Shown one piece after another: positions 21,301 through 36,300 of a stretch of DNA of 64,000 nt (the stretch's first letter is position 1; each line of letters opens with the position of its first letter). The notes below the pieces were generated by a model. It saw only the letters and a list, made by a program, of their open reading frames with translations, was not told the origin of the DNA and made no database searches. The position numbers were made by a program, and so were the translations under genes. Origin of the DNA: Zonotrichia leucophrys gambelii (taxonomy: Eukaryota; Chordata; Aves; Passeriformes; Passerellidae); contig NC_088194.1 in NCBI RefSeq assembly GCF_028769735.1, positions 1,496,319 through 1,560,318 of the forward strand, written 5' to 3'.

Positions 21301-24300
21301 AGTGGATTTGGGGAGGGATTTGAAAAACTTAGAGACACAATGGGATTTTTTTTTTTCCTTCACCACATTCATATTTGCACATGTTGTTGGCTTAATTTTA
21401 TTTTTTTCCTCTTTTGCTTGGTTTGAGGAGTTTAAAGACCAGCAGCTTTTTGAAGGACTTTCTGAAAGCAGAGAGGAAGGCTTGCTGTTCACCACCCTTC
21501 TGAAATGGTGGTAGAGGGCTCAGGGTATTGCTTGTGTTGCAGCTCTCCCCTTCAGAAGAGCTTGATGGAGAGTGATACAGTTGGTTTTTTTAAAAAAGCC
21601 TCCCATGCTGTGCTAATTGGGAGCTTTCTGGAGTGTTCCTGGTGAACACATCACAGATCTTTGATTCTCCATGTGCCCCTCAAGCCATGCTGAGTCAGTG
21701 TCTGCTCTTTGAGGAGTAGATTTGCTGGGGAAGCCCTGTCAATGGCTGTTCTTCATCTGCAGGGTTTCCTTCTGCTTTTCGTGCTGCTTTTCTTCTATTT
21801 TCCCCAAACAAACAAGACTTAAGAGCCCCATGCTGTGTTCCTGCATGCACAAACTCTTGGGGCAGCTCTCCTGCCTTCCTGCTCTCTGGGCCAGCTGCAG
21901 GTACATCAGCTCCCACTTCACCTCTTGGGTCAGCCTTGGGCTAGAATGACCTTTCTGAGCCATGAAAATTTGGAAAGGAGCCTTCCCACTACTGCTCTAA
22001 AGGCACCAAAAATCTAAGGGTTATGGGAATTCAGGTTTCTAAACTGCAGATGGGTTTTGCATTGAATGTGTTGATGGTTCTGGCTGTGGAGGAAGGGGCA
22101 GTGTGCCTTAAAACTTCTGGCACTCTAGCAAATATTGTTTATTGTATTAATATCTGTATTTCAGACTTGAATGTATAAAACAGTAAATCCTGGGAGACTT
22201 CTTGAATTGGCTCAATTCATCAAGCAAGACAAAAAAAAAGCAATGAAAAAAGAATAATTCATTGATACTTATTTCATGTACTAGATCCCCCAAGTCTAGA
22301 CAAGTGGTTATTTAAATAAAAAGTGAAGTTCTGTATGGGGGAGATCTGTGTCCTGCAGAAGAGCTCAGAATGTTCTCCTTCCCCACATGCCTTGTTTAAT
22401 GCTGTAAAAGGGCTGATAGCAGCTTGTTCCATCCAGTGAGTGTCTTCAGGATTAACCCTGCTGGTGCTCTCAGATTTTCTTGATTTGGTTTGTGTGAACT
22501 GAAAGCAAGCTGCACAAAATGGGACTGGCTTTATGCTCTGAGGTTTTTGGGGATGTGAAAGCTCCTGTTCTCTTCCCAAACCAAATTTTAGTTGTTAAAT
22601 GGAATCTGAAACTGACACATAATATTCAAAGTACAGCAATTAAACTGTGATGGATGCAAGGATTGGAACAAGTTGAAAATGCAGCCAGGCAAAACTCTAT
22701 TTTCTGGTAAATTTTTGCTCACCTAAATTGTGCTGTGCTGGATTGCAGCTGAGGTTTCCTGCTTTTCTCCCTGGTACTTCAAGCTGCACACTTTGAGCAT
22801 ATCTCTGAAACTGGTCACAGAAAAGGCAGGAATTGCTTAGTGCCATAAATTTTCTTTTCTGAATCCCATTTGCCTGAGCACAGGAGGTTCTGGAGCGCTG
22901 AGGTTTCAATTTTTTTTTTTTTTTTTATTGTGGGGTGGAAGATGAACTATGGGAATGGCTCAGTTATCCTTAAGTTTTATAGAAACTTGAGGTTTACCTG
23001 GATGGTGAAATCCTGTGCCAGAGCTGGCAGGAAGGGAGGAGCTGCTGGGGTAACACTGCTTGCACAAACCTACAGCTACTGCAGTACAAGGGGAGCCAGG
23101 AAAATGGCACAAGGAGGCTGGGGACGATGCTGGGGCTTCCTTGCAGAGCTCAGCTTCCCTTTTGGGTGTTGGGAAGGTGTGTGTTGCCCTGTCTGCCAGC
23201 CTGGCAGTCTCTTTTTCATCCCAGCAAGGCAGAGGGGATCCTATCTTGATCATAAAGCCGGGGTTGAGGTTGACTGCTTTATCTTGTCTGATTGGCAATT
23301 AGAAATCCTCCTGGCTGCCTGCAAAGCTCCCCAGTGCTCCCCCAGCTGTTGGACACAGAGCTTTGATGCATGCATAACTTGTGTACCTGTTGTTGTCCTT
23401 CCAGGTGCATGGAGGGCGGCGACAGAAGAATGGGGCACGGAGGACTGGAATGAAGATGTAGGTATTTCCTGAAGCCATCTCCTCTGTGCATCTGCCAGCA
23501 GGCTGCTGTCCTGTCTGCCCACACAGAGCTGCCAGCCCATCCTCCCTAAACTTTGGACTGAGCCCCAGGAGCTCTGATGAATAAATAATTGTTGCATCTT
23601 CTGCAGGATATATGTTCTAGAGCTTATGGCCCAAGCCTGGAGGAGATCTCCTGGGGCACTGAGGCTGCTCCTCTCATTTCCTGTAACTGCAAGATGGAAT
23701 TATTCCAAAACTGTCCTGACTCCACACAGGGCTCTTGCTCCACTCCTCTGGTGGTGTGGCAGCTGGGGAAGTTTTGCTTTTGTTCACACCAGCAGCAGTT
23801 TCATGGTTTTGTGCCCATCATGTGCCTCAGCTGGTCCTTGTGATTTGAGTGGAAAAGAAGCTCTTGACTTTACCTTCTGACATGGTCTTTGGTGTGTCCC
23901 ACCACCTGTGTTCTCCCCCTCATCTCCTTCAGGAGAGAGTGGACATTGGTAGCACCTTCTCTTAATGCCTGTCTATAAATTTCTTCTGAAATGAGCTTCA
24001 GTCCCTCTCTGAACTAAGGGAGGACTTCTGTTCTTGCAGATGGGAGCAGGGTTGGGCATTTTGGTGTGATTATTAGTTCTGTGTGCTCATTTTGGCTCAG
24101 CTGACAGAATGGGCAAGCACAGCAAGAATGTGTTTGCCAGGCACCACCTGGGGAAGCACTGCTGCTGTGTTTGGAGATAGGAGCAGCTTTACTTTGTTCA
24201 GTCAGTCTCTGCTAGAAGGGAGCTTCTGAGAGCCTTTCTTACCCTCAGTGTGTGTGAGGTGCTCTCAGAAGTTCTGGATTTACTTCTTAAACTCTGGCAG

Positions 24301-27300
24301 TTCAGTTTGTGGCAGCTCCTCAGTCTGGAATAGAAGCTGTTCATGTTCAGACATGTTTCAGGCCATGTTTCACAGGTCCTCACTAACCTCCACCAGATTT
24401 TGAGCAATGTTATTTTCCCTTCCATGGCTGCTCTGTTGGTCAAATCATCCAAATGAACCCAGATCAATGGAAGCTTAGCTATGGATCCAAAGTTTCTCTT
24501 TGCTACCAATGCTTGCCCCTACTGTGCTGGGACTTTTGCAGGTCTGTGCTGCCACTGACTCAGAGCCACAGCCCAGAGTCCTGGGGCAGCCCTAGGGGAT
24601 TTATGGACTATGGGAAATTTGTAGAAGCATTTGAGAGGTTTTCTTTCCCCACTGGCAGATGTTTTGTGCACTTGCCTGAGAGAAACATGAAATAGAAGCT
24701 GCTTCTGATGGGAGCCAAATGCTAAAGAAGTTTCAGTCTAAGCACTTGAATTTTGAGTTTTCCTGTGGCTGTTTGTCTCAAACATTCACGTGCTTTGTGT
24801 CATAGGGACTTTTATGAGATTCTGTTCTCACTTTTGGATTTTTTTTTCCTTTTTTCTCTTTCAGCTGTCAGAGACAAAGATCTTCACAGCCTCCAATGTG
24901 TCTTCAGTGCCTCTCCCTGCTGAGAATGTGACAATCACAGCTGGACAAAGGTGAGAGCCCATGGTGATGCTGTTTACCTGGGAAAAGTGGCACATGAGTC
25001 TGGGAGCAATTTGCCATCTTCAGCTAAACTTTTCTAGCTAGCTGAAATGCAGCAGCTCTGAATGAGGTGGGGTGGATTTCAATGGAAGAGTTCATTTAGG
25101 AGTTATTGGGTCCTAGTCCTGGATTAGGAATAGAATTAGAATAGGCTCTATTGCTAGTTCTTCAGGTTTGGGGACATTTTGCTGTGTTAAAATAATGTAA
25201 ATTTAAAATTATTTAAAATCAAAGGCCATGCAGGGTCTTGCTTGGTCAGTCTGTCTTTTTGAGGCTGCTGCTGGCAGTTGTGAGTTAGTGTTCTTCAGAT
25301 TCCTTTAATTTGTAAAGTAAAATCTGTGAGGCTTGAAGGGGAATCTGTTCTCATGGAAGTGGGAGCTTTGCTAACCTCAGTGGGTCTTTGTCTACCCAGA
25401 ATTGATCTTGCAGTCCTGCTAGGAAAGACACCCTCTTCTATGGAGAATGAGTCAACAAACCTGGAGTCATCCCAGACTCCTTCCCTGGCGCAGCCACTGG
25501 TGTTCAGCAATTCTAAACAGAGTGCTCTATCCCAGCCTGCCTCTGGAAATTCCTTCTCTCACCACAGCATGGTAAGGAAATGCTGCTCTCAGTCAGTGGG
25601 TGTTTGCCTGAGGTTGCTTTTATCCCCTGTTGTTGTGTCTGTTTGGGTAATGTAGGAAATACAATCCTGATGCTCTCTGCTTGGGGCTGGTAGAGTGAAA
25701 TAATTTGCTAGTCTGCTTTAAAAGCAGTGGCCTGAAGTTCATTGCTCAACTTGAAATAATTGTGATAATTCCTCCCCTGCTTCCCTTGTCAGATTTGCAG
25801 CACATGCTTCATTCCTGCCTAAAGGAAAAAAGGAAAAGCTCTTTTGGTCCAGGGCTTGCAATTCCAACAGTTTGAGAAACAGGACTGGTGTGGGATGGAA
25901 TGCTGGCACCCAGCATTCACCACAGGAGAAGGAAGGAGACATTGAGTCAGGGATCTGCACAGACTTGGGCAGATGCTGCTTTGTGTAACTTCAGCAAAAA
26001 GAAATAAAAATTGTTTACTTCGTGGTGAGAGAGTTGAGGAAAGATTTTCAAAACCACATTAACTATAAAGCCAAGATCTCCTGATGTTTTTCTTTTAGTG
26101 CATCTGAATGCATGAGGATAATTCAATATGGTTTTTAAGATCCTGTCTGTTAACTTCCTTTGTAACCCCCTTGGCATGGGTTGGGCCAGGGATGAGCATA
26201 CCTGTGTTCACACATGGTGGAGGCTGGGAAAGAAATTCCTGCCAGCAGTGTGTGTGCATTTGGAGCTCCAGAGTGCTGAGTGAGGCACCCAGTGAGAAGC
26301 AGCAGGCTACAGAGCATTTGGGATGATATTCAGAGATATTCCTGTCCTCTGAGCCAAGTTCCAAGCCATGGCAGCCATTGACTTTTTCTCCTTGTTGAAA
26401 TTGCAGGTGAGCATGTTGGGGAAAGGCTTTGGAGATGTCGGGGAGGCCAAAGGCAGCAGCACCACAGGGTCCCAGTTCCTGGAGCAGTTCAAGACAGCCC
26501 AGGCACTGGCTCAGCTGGCAGCTCAGCACACCCAGCCTGCTGGGAGCACCACTGCTGCTTCCTGGGACATGGCTTCCACCACACAGACCTCGTCTCTGGT
26601 GCAGTATGGTAAGGAGGAGCTGCAGCTCCCACAGGGGAGGGAATGTGTTCCCCCAGAGCTGCTGGGAGGGATTCAGCAGAGGATCTGCTCACAAGCTCAC
26701 AACCAGTTTAGCTGAGCTGGGAAAATTGAGAGCTGTGAGTGAGATTAAAATGTAATAGTGTGTGTGAGTCTCTCTCTGTTCCTTTTATAATTGGAACAGT
26801 TGAATCTGTCATTCCAGACAGGTTCAGGGCCAGGGATCTGATGTTCCTGAGCCTCTTAGAGTGTGCAGAACTATTTCCAGGTGTAAAGCTGTGCCAGAAA
26901 AAGTTCTGGAAGAGCTGCTCTGGAGAATAGCTCCCAAATATGAGACTAGTCAGTCTCTTCTCCCTGCTGAACTCCTGTTATCTTTTAAGGGAATTTTAAG
27001 GGGATTTGCTGTTAAATGACAAGAAGTAACTCTGTCACTGGGCATGAGGGAATAAACAGGGATTGAGAGGCTCTTTCCAGATGAGAAGCTGAGTTTTGCT
27101 GTGGCTGAGTGCTAGTGTCATTTCCTTCAGCTTGTGCTTTTTATAGGCAAATGGCTCTGGTTCAAATCTAAGCTGAAGAAAACTTGAGCCCTGTCGTAGT
27201 GACAGTCAGTGCTGGCAGCTTCTGATCTTCTCAGACAAGAAGCCTCACAGGAGAATAGGAGTTGATTTTGAATAAACTATGGAAAGGCTTAGTCAGAGGA

Positions 27301-30300
27301 GGAACATGGTGCAAAAACCTGAGGATAGGCAGCCCCAGGCAGTGATGTTGCTTGGAGATACCCAGTCCCTGCAGGAGAAGGGTGAGGCAGTGGAATGCAG
27401 GACTGTTAACAGAGCTGGGAAGTGCTGTGCAGGGCTGATATGCAATGTCTCCACACGAGGGACTCTGGAGCCAAGCTTTTCTTGGAGAATGGAGGACTTT
27501 GCCAGGCAAGTTGGCTTTGTCCTGTAGGGGTGGTGGAAGCAACTGAGGGAAGAAGAGTTTAAAAAATCTTGGCATTGATGGTAGTAAGAGTGTGAGGCTG
27601 GGAGCAGAGATGCTTAAGTTTTCTGCTCTCTAACAAGCTTCAAGATGAAACATCGAGGAAAAGGATTTATTTTTCTTGCTAAGTGCCAGAATTTGATTTA
27701 TTTTTAAGGAAACAAACCCTGCTAACTTATCCCTGTCTTGTCCCATAGATCTCAAGAATCCAACAGACTCTTCCGTGCATAGTCCCTTCACCAAGCGTCA
27801 GGGCTTCACATCAACTTCAACCATGATAGAAGTGTTCATGCAGGAGAAGCAGCCTGTGGTGACTGCCTCCACAACCACACCGGCCCCTCCATCCTCACCA
27901 CTGCCCAGCAAAACCAATCCAGTTCCCCAGATGTCTCCAGGCTCCTCGGACAACCAGTCCTCAAGTCCCCAGCCAGCACAGCAGAAGCTCAAGCAGCAAA
28001 AGAAAAAAGCATCGTTAACATCAAAGGTGCAGTGGTGGGGAAATAGACAATTGAGTTGTGTTAGAGCTGCAGAAACAGCCATTTGGGCTGCTCAGGGAAG
28101 GTCTGGGCTTGGCCTTCCTCTATTCTAGAATCACAGAATCACAAGGTTGGAAGAGACCTCTAAGATCATGAGTCCAACCTATGCCCTAACACTGCACCTA
28201 GACTATAGCACCAGGTGCCATGTCCGGTCTTTTTTTAAACACATGCAGAGATGATGATTCCACCACCTCCCTGGGAAGAGCATTCCACTACTTTATTATT
28301 CATTCCAGTACTTTATTAGTTAGCAGTGAGTGCTTGTGGGGGTGATGGAGTTGTGTGCCTGCCTGGGTTGAACAGTGTAATTCAGGAGGTGCAAGCCTAT
28401 AACTGCTACTGTGTGCAGGGAAACAAGGGTAATAAAGTCATTCTCTGGGCTAATCCCTGGGAATGATTGACCTGTTCTATTGTTCCTGCCTTGCAGATTC
28501 CTGCACTTGCTGTGGAAATGCCTGGCTCCTCAGATATCTCAGGGCTAAACCTGCAGTTTGGGGCGTTGCAGTTTGGTTCAGAGCCTGTTCTTGCTGAGTA
28601 TGAATCGACGCCCACAACCAGCGCCGCCGTTAGCCAGCCTCAGAGCAGCCTCTACACCAGCTCGGCCAGGTGAGCACCACGAGCCTTTAATCCAAGCAGG
28701 CAGCTTTGGAAGTTGGTCCTGTGGACTTGAGTTGTCTTGTGCATACTAGTAGACCCTTTCTGACTGTGCATTGGTCACAAAGGGGGGACAACGTATGCAA
28801 CAGCAAAGCACAAGTTGCCAGCAGACTCATAGGGCAGCTCTGTGGCTCTTTGGCCTGTGGTACTTGCACAGAAAATTGTTTTTCTGCTAGCCTTAAAGTG
28901 TGTTGTTGAAAACACAGATGGGGAGTCCCCAGCACAACTGCTCCATGTCTCTGGTGAGCAGATTCTGAGTGCTTTGTCCTTCTTTTTGCCTTGGCAAACT
29001 GGGACACAGTGGAGTTGGAGCATAATTTGTGATAGTATGTTTGTCTTCTGTTGGGCTGACCCTCAGTAACTGGCCATCCCTTGAGTACTGGGACCTGAGT
29101 GGTGGCAGCTCATGAAGTGTTGCCTAAGGCACAGCAGTGTATGGGGCAAGGCTGCAGCTGGATGTCCATGGCTGCTCTCTGGGCATGTTTCTTGGCTTGG
29201 CTGCTTCATGTGGTGCCTTTACTGATGCTTGGGGCTTTTTATCTTGAGTATTTGAAGAGCCCAGTCTGGGCCAGCAGCTTACAGCAGGGCTGTTTCAGAA
29301 GAAAATGGATGAAAATGGACTTTTTTCTTTTTTTCCTTTTGTAGTGAATCTTCATCCACAATTTCGTCCAATCAAAGCCAGGAGTCTGGTTACCAGAGTG
29401 GCACAATACAGACAGCAACATTTACCTCCCAGAACAGTGCTCAGGGACCACTGTACGAACAGAGATCCACCCAGACGAGGCGATACCCAAATTCTATCTC
29501 CTCTTCGCCCCAGAAAGATCTGACCCAGGCTAAGGTAAGACAACAGCTTTGCTCACCCATTGTGCTGAGTGAGCCTCACTTGTCATGTGTCTTGGGGAAA
29601 GATGAATGGCTTATCAAAGAGTTCTGTGATCCTACAGCCTCACTGTGTGGCTCCTGGGCTCTAATGAGAGCTCTCTTGTGGCTGTTGTGTTTTGTGCTGG
29701 GTTTAACAGCGCTCAAGGTGAGTGCAGGGCACGTGTTGTGTCATGTACCCTGCTAGAGGGACATGCAGACAAAGAATTTTGTGTTGTGTTTTGGATTTGG
29801 TTCTTGTGTGCTGCACACCAGTTCAGAAATGTCAGGTTTGGCTAATGAGCTTGGATTGAGAGTGCTGAGGCAGTCTGACTACCAGCAGCACAGAAACTTT
29901 TTGCACTGATTTCTCCCATATACACTTGGGGACCTTGCTGGCATGGGGCTGGATCTTGGGACTAACCCAAACACAGTCTGGTAGCAGAACCTTTTCATAA
30001 CTGTGCAAGGGAGTGTGAGAGAGAGGTGGCACTAGCTCTGCCTCTGGAAATGCTCAGCAGTAATGCCCAATACTCCTTTTTTCTCTTCTTCCTCAGAATG
30101 GTTTCAGTTCTGTACAGCCCACGCCATTACAAACCACACAGGCTGTTGAAGGTAAGAGTCTTGCCAGTACAGTGGGTGTCCTGTATCTCTTGTGTTCTCT
30201 GCTTTGAATGAGTTTTATCTGTGCTAATAGCAAGTGCTTTCCTTGCTGGACTAATTGCTGCCATTCACATTATTTGTTTGCCTCAAAACATTCAGCTTTG

Positions 30301-33300
30301 TGCTGATCCTTGAAGGGTCACCTATGACAATAACTTATTCTGCTCTGTGCATGGAAGGCACTTCTTCTGAAGTCTTGAAGCTCTTTGCAGAGCCAGTGGT
30401 AGTGTTGGGGTAAAGTGAGACATAGAACACAATCATAAGTGTATAACTATTTGGGAGCACTGAGGGGAGCCCCCAGTCTCGCAGCTCCTCTAGCTGAGAA
30501 CTTGCTGATGTTGCCCCAAATCTCGCAGCTCCTCTAGCTGAGATTTGGCTGATGTTGCCCCAAATCTCGCAGCTCCTCTAGCTGAGATTTGGCTGATCCT
30601 TGCCCTTGTGTTCCCCTCAGCCAGTAGCTGCCCTTAACCCAAAGCTTTTTGTTCTCAGGTGCTACGGGCCCTGCAGTGAAATCCGACTCCCCCTCTGCTC
30701 CCAGCATTGCCCCTCTCAACGATGGGGTGTCTGCATCGTCCCTGCTGACCACAGCCAGCCAACACTCAACAGCTCTGAGCAGCCTGAGCCACAGTGAGGA
30801 GCTCCCCAGTACAAGCACTGCCCAGCTCAGCAGGTGAGGCAGTGAGGGGTGGAATTCTGAACTAGAAGCAGGAATCTATAGCAGACATCAGGGTCTGTCT
30901 GATGCAGTGAGGAAGACTAAGATCCCATTCAAGCAGATGGGAAATGGGATGGTGCTACTGATGTTGGCTCTCACCTTGGTCTGATAATGTTTTATTTCTC
31001 TTCCTGTCAGTGCATTACCCACCCAGCAGAACAGTCTGTCCTCATCCACATCCTCTGGGCGAACATCAACTTCAACCCTTCTGGTGAGTCTGGGTATGAT
31101 CTCTCACTGTGTGCCCCATTTCTGCTCAGCTTGGTGGGGTCTGCTGGGGTGCCTGACCTTGGGGCTGTGGTTGTGGCAGGAGCTGCCAGGCTGCTGGAGT
31201 CTGGATGTTGTGTGGACAGAAGGGAGTTGTGTCAGTACACCTGTGGCTCAAGGCTGTTGACACCTTGCCTGTTTCTGACTGAGCAGTGCCTTCTTTTGAG
31301 CCTGTAGTAGCCCTTGAAGGTGCTGCAGAGTCAGAGCCACGTGTCAGAACAGACTGGAGGCTGATGCAGTGGAACCAAATATCTCTGCTGCTGGAGCTCT
31401 TGCAGTGCAGCTCCTGGGCATTGGCTTTTGCAGCAGAATAAATCACCCTGCTGCCAATGTGGTGTCCAGCCCTGCTCTGCTCCTCAGACAGATGAGTTGG
31501 GATGGAACCATGAGAGGGGTTTGTAAGCATTAGGGATTGACTGCTGTCAGGACTTTGGACTTAAGCCAGGCTCACTGCAGAAACATGCAGATGCAGACAG
31601 AGGTGCAGGATGTTCTGCACAGTGAATGTCCTGTGCTACCTGTGCACTTGGTTCCATCTCTCTGATCCCCTGACTCTCCTCCCTTCCCTCCTTAGCACAC
31701 AAGTGTGGAGAGTGAAGCAAGCCTCCATTCTTCTGCTAGTACTTTCTCCACCTCCTCCAGCACGGTGTCAGCTGCCCCACCAGTTGTCAGTGTGTCCTCC
31801 AGCCTCAGCAGTGTCAGCAGCCTGGGCCTCAGCCTCAGCAGCAACTCCACAGTGACGGCCTCAACTCGCAGCTCTGTTGCAACCACATCAGGTACTGTCC
31901 CAGAGAAAAGTGTGGGGGCTAAGAGAGCGAGTATCTGCTGTTTGCTTCACTGTGGAACTTTTCCTTTCTCCTCCTTTTTCAGGAAAAGCCCCTCCCAATC
32001 TCCCTCCTGGAGTCCCACCGTTGTTGCCTAATCCATACATCATGGCTCCAGGCTTGCTACATGCCTACCCGGTGAGTGGAACTTTGCAGTGGTGTCCCAG
32101 CTCCCTCTGCAGCAGGGAGGGATGGATGTAGCATAGTGGGGAAACTCAAAACTGTGACAGCCCAGCAGGATTGCCTTGGACAGGCAGAGTTTGGACCTGC
32201 TGGTTTTTTCCATGATTTCCATGTGCTCGTGGAGGTAAATGTGTGTTGTGATCACCCCAGGGCAGAGTCTGTTCTCTGCAGCCTCTCCAGCCTTTTAAGA
32301 GCCCTTGGGCAGAGCACAGTGTGTGGAAGCATAGAGCTGTGTTAGAAATATGGTGTGACAAAGGGCACTCAGGGCAAGGGTAGCAAGAGCCACAAAGTCT
32401 AGGGGTGTGTGTCACATCCTCCCCTAAAGGTGAGGACAGGTTTCAGTTTTGGGATGATTTCTAGGGAAAAACTGTAGAGTGGCTTTGTGCTCTGGAGCAC
32501 TTTCCTTTGAGCAGCTCAGAGGAACTTCTGGCAGCATCAGCCTGTGTCAAGGCTGGCTGCCTGCACCTGGTGGCTGCTGACTGGCTGCTTCTGGCTTTCT
32601 CTCATGTTTATCTAAACGTTTAATCTAAAATCCTTATGTTGTCCATGTCCCCAATGTCATCTCTGGCTCTTTTTCTAGCCACAGGTGTATGGATATGATG
32701 ACTTGCAAATGCTCCAGACGAGATTCCCGTTGGTGAGTACTGCAGAATGACAAGGACATGCCACTTCCACTGGTGCTGCTTGGGTAGAGACAAAGCTTAA
32801 GAGCTGGCACGATGGAGTGCTGAGTGGATGCACCTCTGCAGCAGCAGTGAGGAGTTAATCAGTTGCTCCTTGGCACATGGGGAGCTGCCTGCACGAGTTG
32901 CTCATGCAGCAGTGTTCCTTGTTGGAGCCAAGGAGCACGAGTTCCAACAGCAGGGCTATTAGAGAGATTCACCTCTGATCCCTGACAGAGCCAGTGACTA
33001 AATACCTGATGAGAATGGGCTTTATTTAGCAACAGGACATGTCCATTTTATTGTGAAGAGGGGGGGAAAGTCCAGCCAGTTTAAGAGCTGCATACCAGTA
33101 GACCTTATCTGGTTCTTCTAATAGCCAGATGAGGGGGAAGGTACATGCTACAAAAACCTGGGGCTGCTGTAGGTTATGATCAGCCTGATGTGGCTGGTTG
33201 GACTGCAATGCTCAGACATATCTTGCAGCTGCAGTACAGAAATCCCTCTCTCCCAAATATACTGCTTTGCACTTTGGACAGAGCTGATAAAAATGTCTTC

Positions 33301-36300
33301 TTTTGTTTTTATTCATCAGGATTACTACAGCATCCCATTCCCTACACCCACCACACCACTGACTGGAAGAGATGGCAGCCTGAGCAGCAATCCATACTCT
33401 GGTAGGGAAAAACACTGCTCTGATTCCCATCCCATCAGGGTTTGTGCTGCTCCTACCACTGTCCTGTGTCTTTGTCCACTGGAGCTACCTCTGCACCTGC
33501 ACTGTGCTCCTGCACTGCTTTTGGTTTGGAGCATGCTTCTCACAGCTAAATTCTTGCTTTCCCTTTGAGCATTTTTTGTGTCAAGGTCTGATACTGGGAA
33601 GAGGTGGGCAAAGTAGGACTTAATGGGGCAGCTAGAAAGGGAGTGAGGAAGGGCTGAAAGATTCAAGGCCTACAGCTGAGGGACTGATTTCCAGGTGGTA
33701 AGCAGTGCTTCTCAAGCACTGAGAGTAAAAATGGAAAGAAACACAAAATATGGAGAAATTAATTTTTTTATATGGGACAGTTTCAGGGAGAAAGCAAGTG
33801 AGAAATTTGAGACCTGTCAAACTCAAGCCAAGCACCCAGTTGGGTTTATGACCTCACACTGACCTTGGTAACCTTGGTTAACACACTGTCAGTCTGCAGT
33901 GGGCAGTGACTGAGCTTTCACATGCTTTAGGAATTGTTGCACTTGGAGGTTCACTCTTTTTCCAGCACCACTTCTCCTCAGCTTTGGCAGGAGCTGCTTT
34001 GTGTGGAAGTGCTTTTGCCCAGCTGAGGCTGAAAGCTCAGAGCTCTATGAGCTTTGAATAGGAGAGTGTGTTTGCATGGGTGAGCCAGGCAAATGCTCAT
34101 CAAGATCAGAACCTGCAGCCAAGCCCTGCACAGCCCAGGCAAGGGTCTGGGTTGTGTTCAGTCCTGCTGGTGGTGCATGGAGAGAGACAGCTCTGAAATC
34201 GGGCTCTGCTAGCAGGTTTATCCAGTGCCAGTGGCTTCCCTTTGCCTCTGCAGTCCTGTTAGAGCCAAGGAGCAATTAATAGCTTCACCTTATCAGTGTG
34301 CAAAAGTCTGAGGACCACAGTCCTTGGGGGGAGGGGGGTGTGACTGAAGTCACTGTTTATCAAAAGACTGGCTCACCTTTGGGCTGAGTTGAAGCAGCCC
34401 AGGATCTGACTAACATCTGTTCCTCACTCTCACCTCCTCTATTTCAGGTGATTTAACAAAATTTGGCCGTGGTGATGCCTCTTCCCCTGCTCCTGCAACA
34501 ACTCTGGCTCAGCCTCAGCAGAGCCAGACCCAGACCCACCACACCACGCAGCAAACGTTCCTGAACCCGGCGCTGCCTCCTGGCTACAGTTACACCAGTC
34601 TGCCATACTACACAGGGGTACCAGGGCTCCCCAGCACCTTCCAGTACGGGCCCGCCGTGTTCCCTGTGAGTTCCCAGGGGCAGAGTGTGGGATTGGGGCA
34701 GAAGGGTGGCCCAGCAAAGGCTCTGCTCACTCTGTTCCTCTCCGTTCTGTAGGTTGCTCCTACCTCTTCCAAGCAGCATGGTGTGAATGTCAGCGTCAAT
34801 GCATCAGCAACCCCTTTCCAGCAGCCCAGTGGCTATGGCTCTCATGGGTACAGCACTGGTAAGAGACCCACAAAAACACTTTCCACAGCAGCAGGGCTGC
34901 TCCCAGTCTTACTGGCTATGATAGGGACTGCTGTCTTACAGCAGTAAAAATTAGCGAAAAGTATCCCAGGCCAGGATTGCTGCTCCCGGAAATTGGGATG
35001 TATTCTGCCGTGGGGTTACAGATCACTTCATGCTTGCTTACTGGCTGTGATAGGGACTGCTGTCTTACAGCAGTAATGGAGAAAAATTCCAGGGATGCTG
35101 CTCCCAAGGAGATTGGTTATTCATAGAAAGGCACAGGATTGTTCTGCATCCGGGTCTGGGGCAGGTTTTGGGGTTACAGATCACTTCATGCCCTCCTCTG
35201 TGCCCCACAATCAGCTGTCTGGGCCCTCAGAAGGTTAAGCTGCTCAGTGGTTTGGTTTGTTGGTTTTTTATCTGCCAGATGTGATTAACAGAACAGCAAT
35301 TGTTCTGGATTTGAGCTTGTTTCCCACCAGTGTTTGGCAGACACTTTCTAAGGAAGTGTCCTTGATGCAAAGATGCAGGAAGGTCATGAACCTGCTGCCT
35401 GTCTTGGTACTTGGTTGGTGTCTGGCTGACTTATGCAGGGCTGCATCTGGCTCCCTCTGCCAGTCTTTAAATTCCTTCTGTCACTTTTTTAACTGCATTA
35501 GAGCCCTTCAAGATAGTGTTTTCTCTTTGAGAAGGTAATTCAGTTTTATTCCAGGTCACCTGGTGCTGAGTCCTTCAAACTGTTTTCATTTCAGCACTTT
35601 TTTCCAGGCATTAAATATGGCTGAGGTGTCCTCTGAGCCACCCTTTTTTATGGACAGCCAACACCCCATGGGGCTTGTGTTGTCAGTCACTGCACCAGCC
35701 ATCCCAGCCTACAGCTGAGTTGCCTTTCCATGCAATTGTCTGTTTTACACCAGAGGAGCTTTTGGGTTGTTTTTGCTGCTGTGGGTTTGTTTCCCTGTCT
35801 GTCCATTGTGTTCTCCAGCTCTCCTCAGACCTGCTGTTTCCCATGTGTTTCTCTGGGTGGCAGCCTGCCCTTCAGCTGGTTTCTGGAGGCATTTTGAAAC
35901 TGTGTGTGTCCAGAGCAAAATAACTTCTATGGGTGCTTTGCATGTGGTCATGCCCAGGCCTGTGGCTGTGTTCACAGGGGTCTGAGGATGAGGGAAGAGA
36001 TGAGGATCTGACTCCATGTTTCAGAAGGCTTGATTTATTATTTTATGATATATATTATACTAAAACTATACTAAAAGAATAGAAGGAAGGATTTCATCAG
36101 AAGGCTGGCTAAGAATAGCAAAAGAAAGAAGAATGATAACAAAAGCTTGTGGCTTGGACTCTCTGTCCATGCCAGCTCACTGTGATTAGTTATTAATTAG
36201 AAACAACTGCATGAGACTAATCACAGATCTACTTGTTGCATTCCACAGCAGCAGATAAGCATTGTTTACATTTTGTTCCTGAGGCCTCTCAGCTTCTCAA

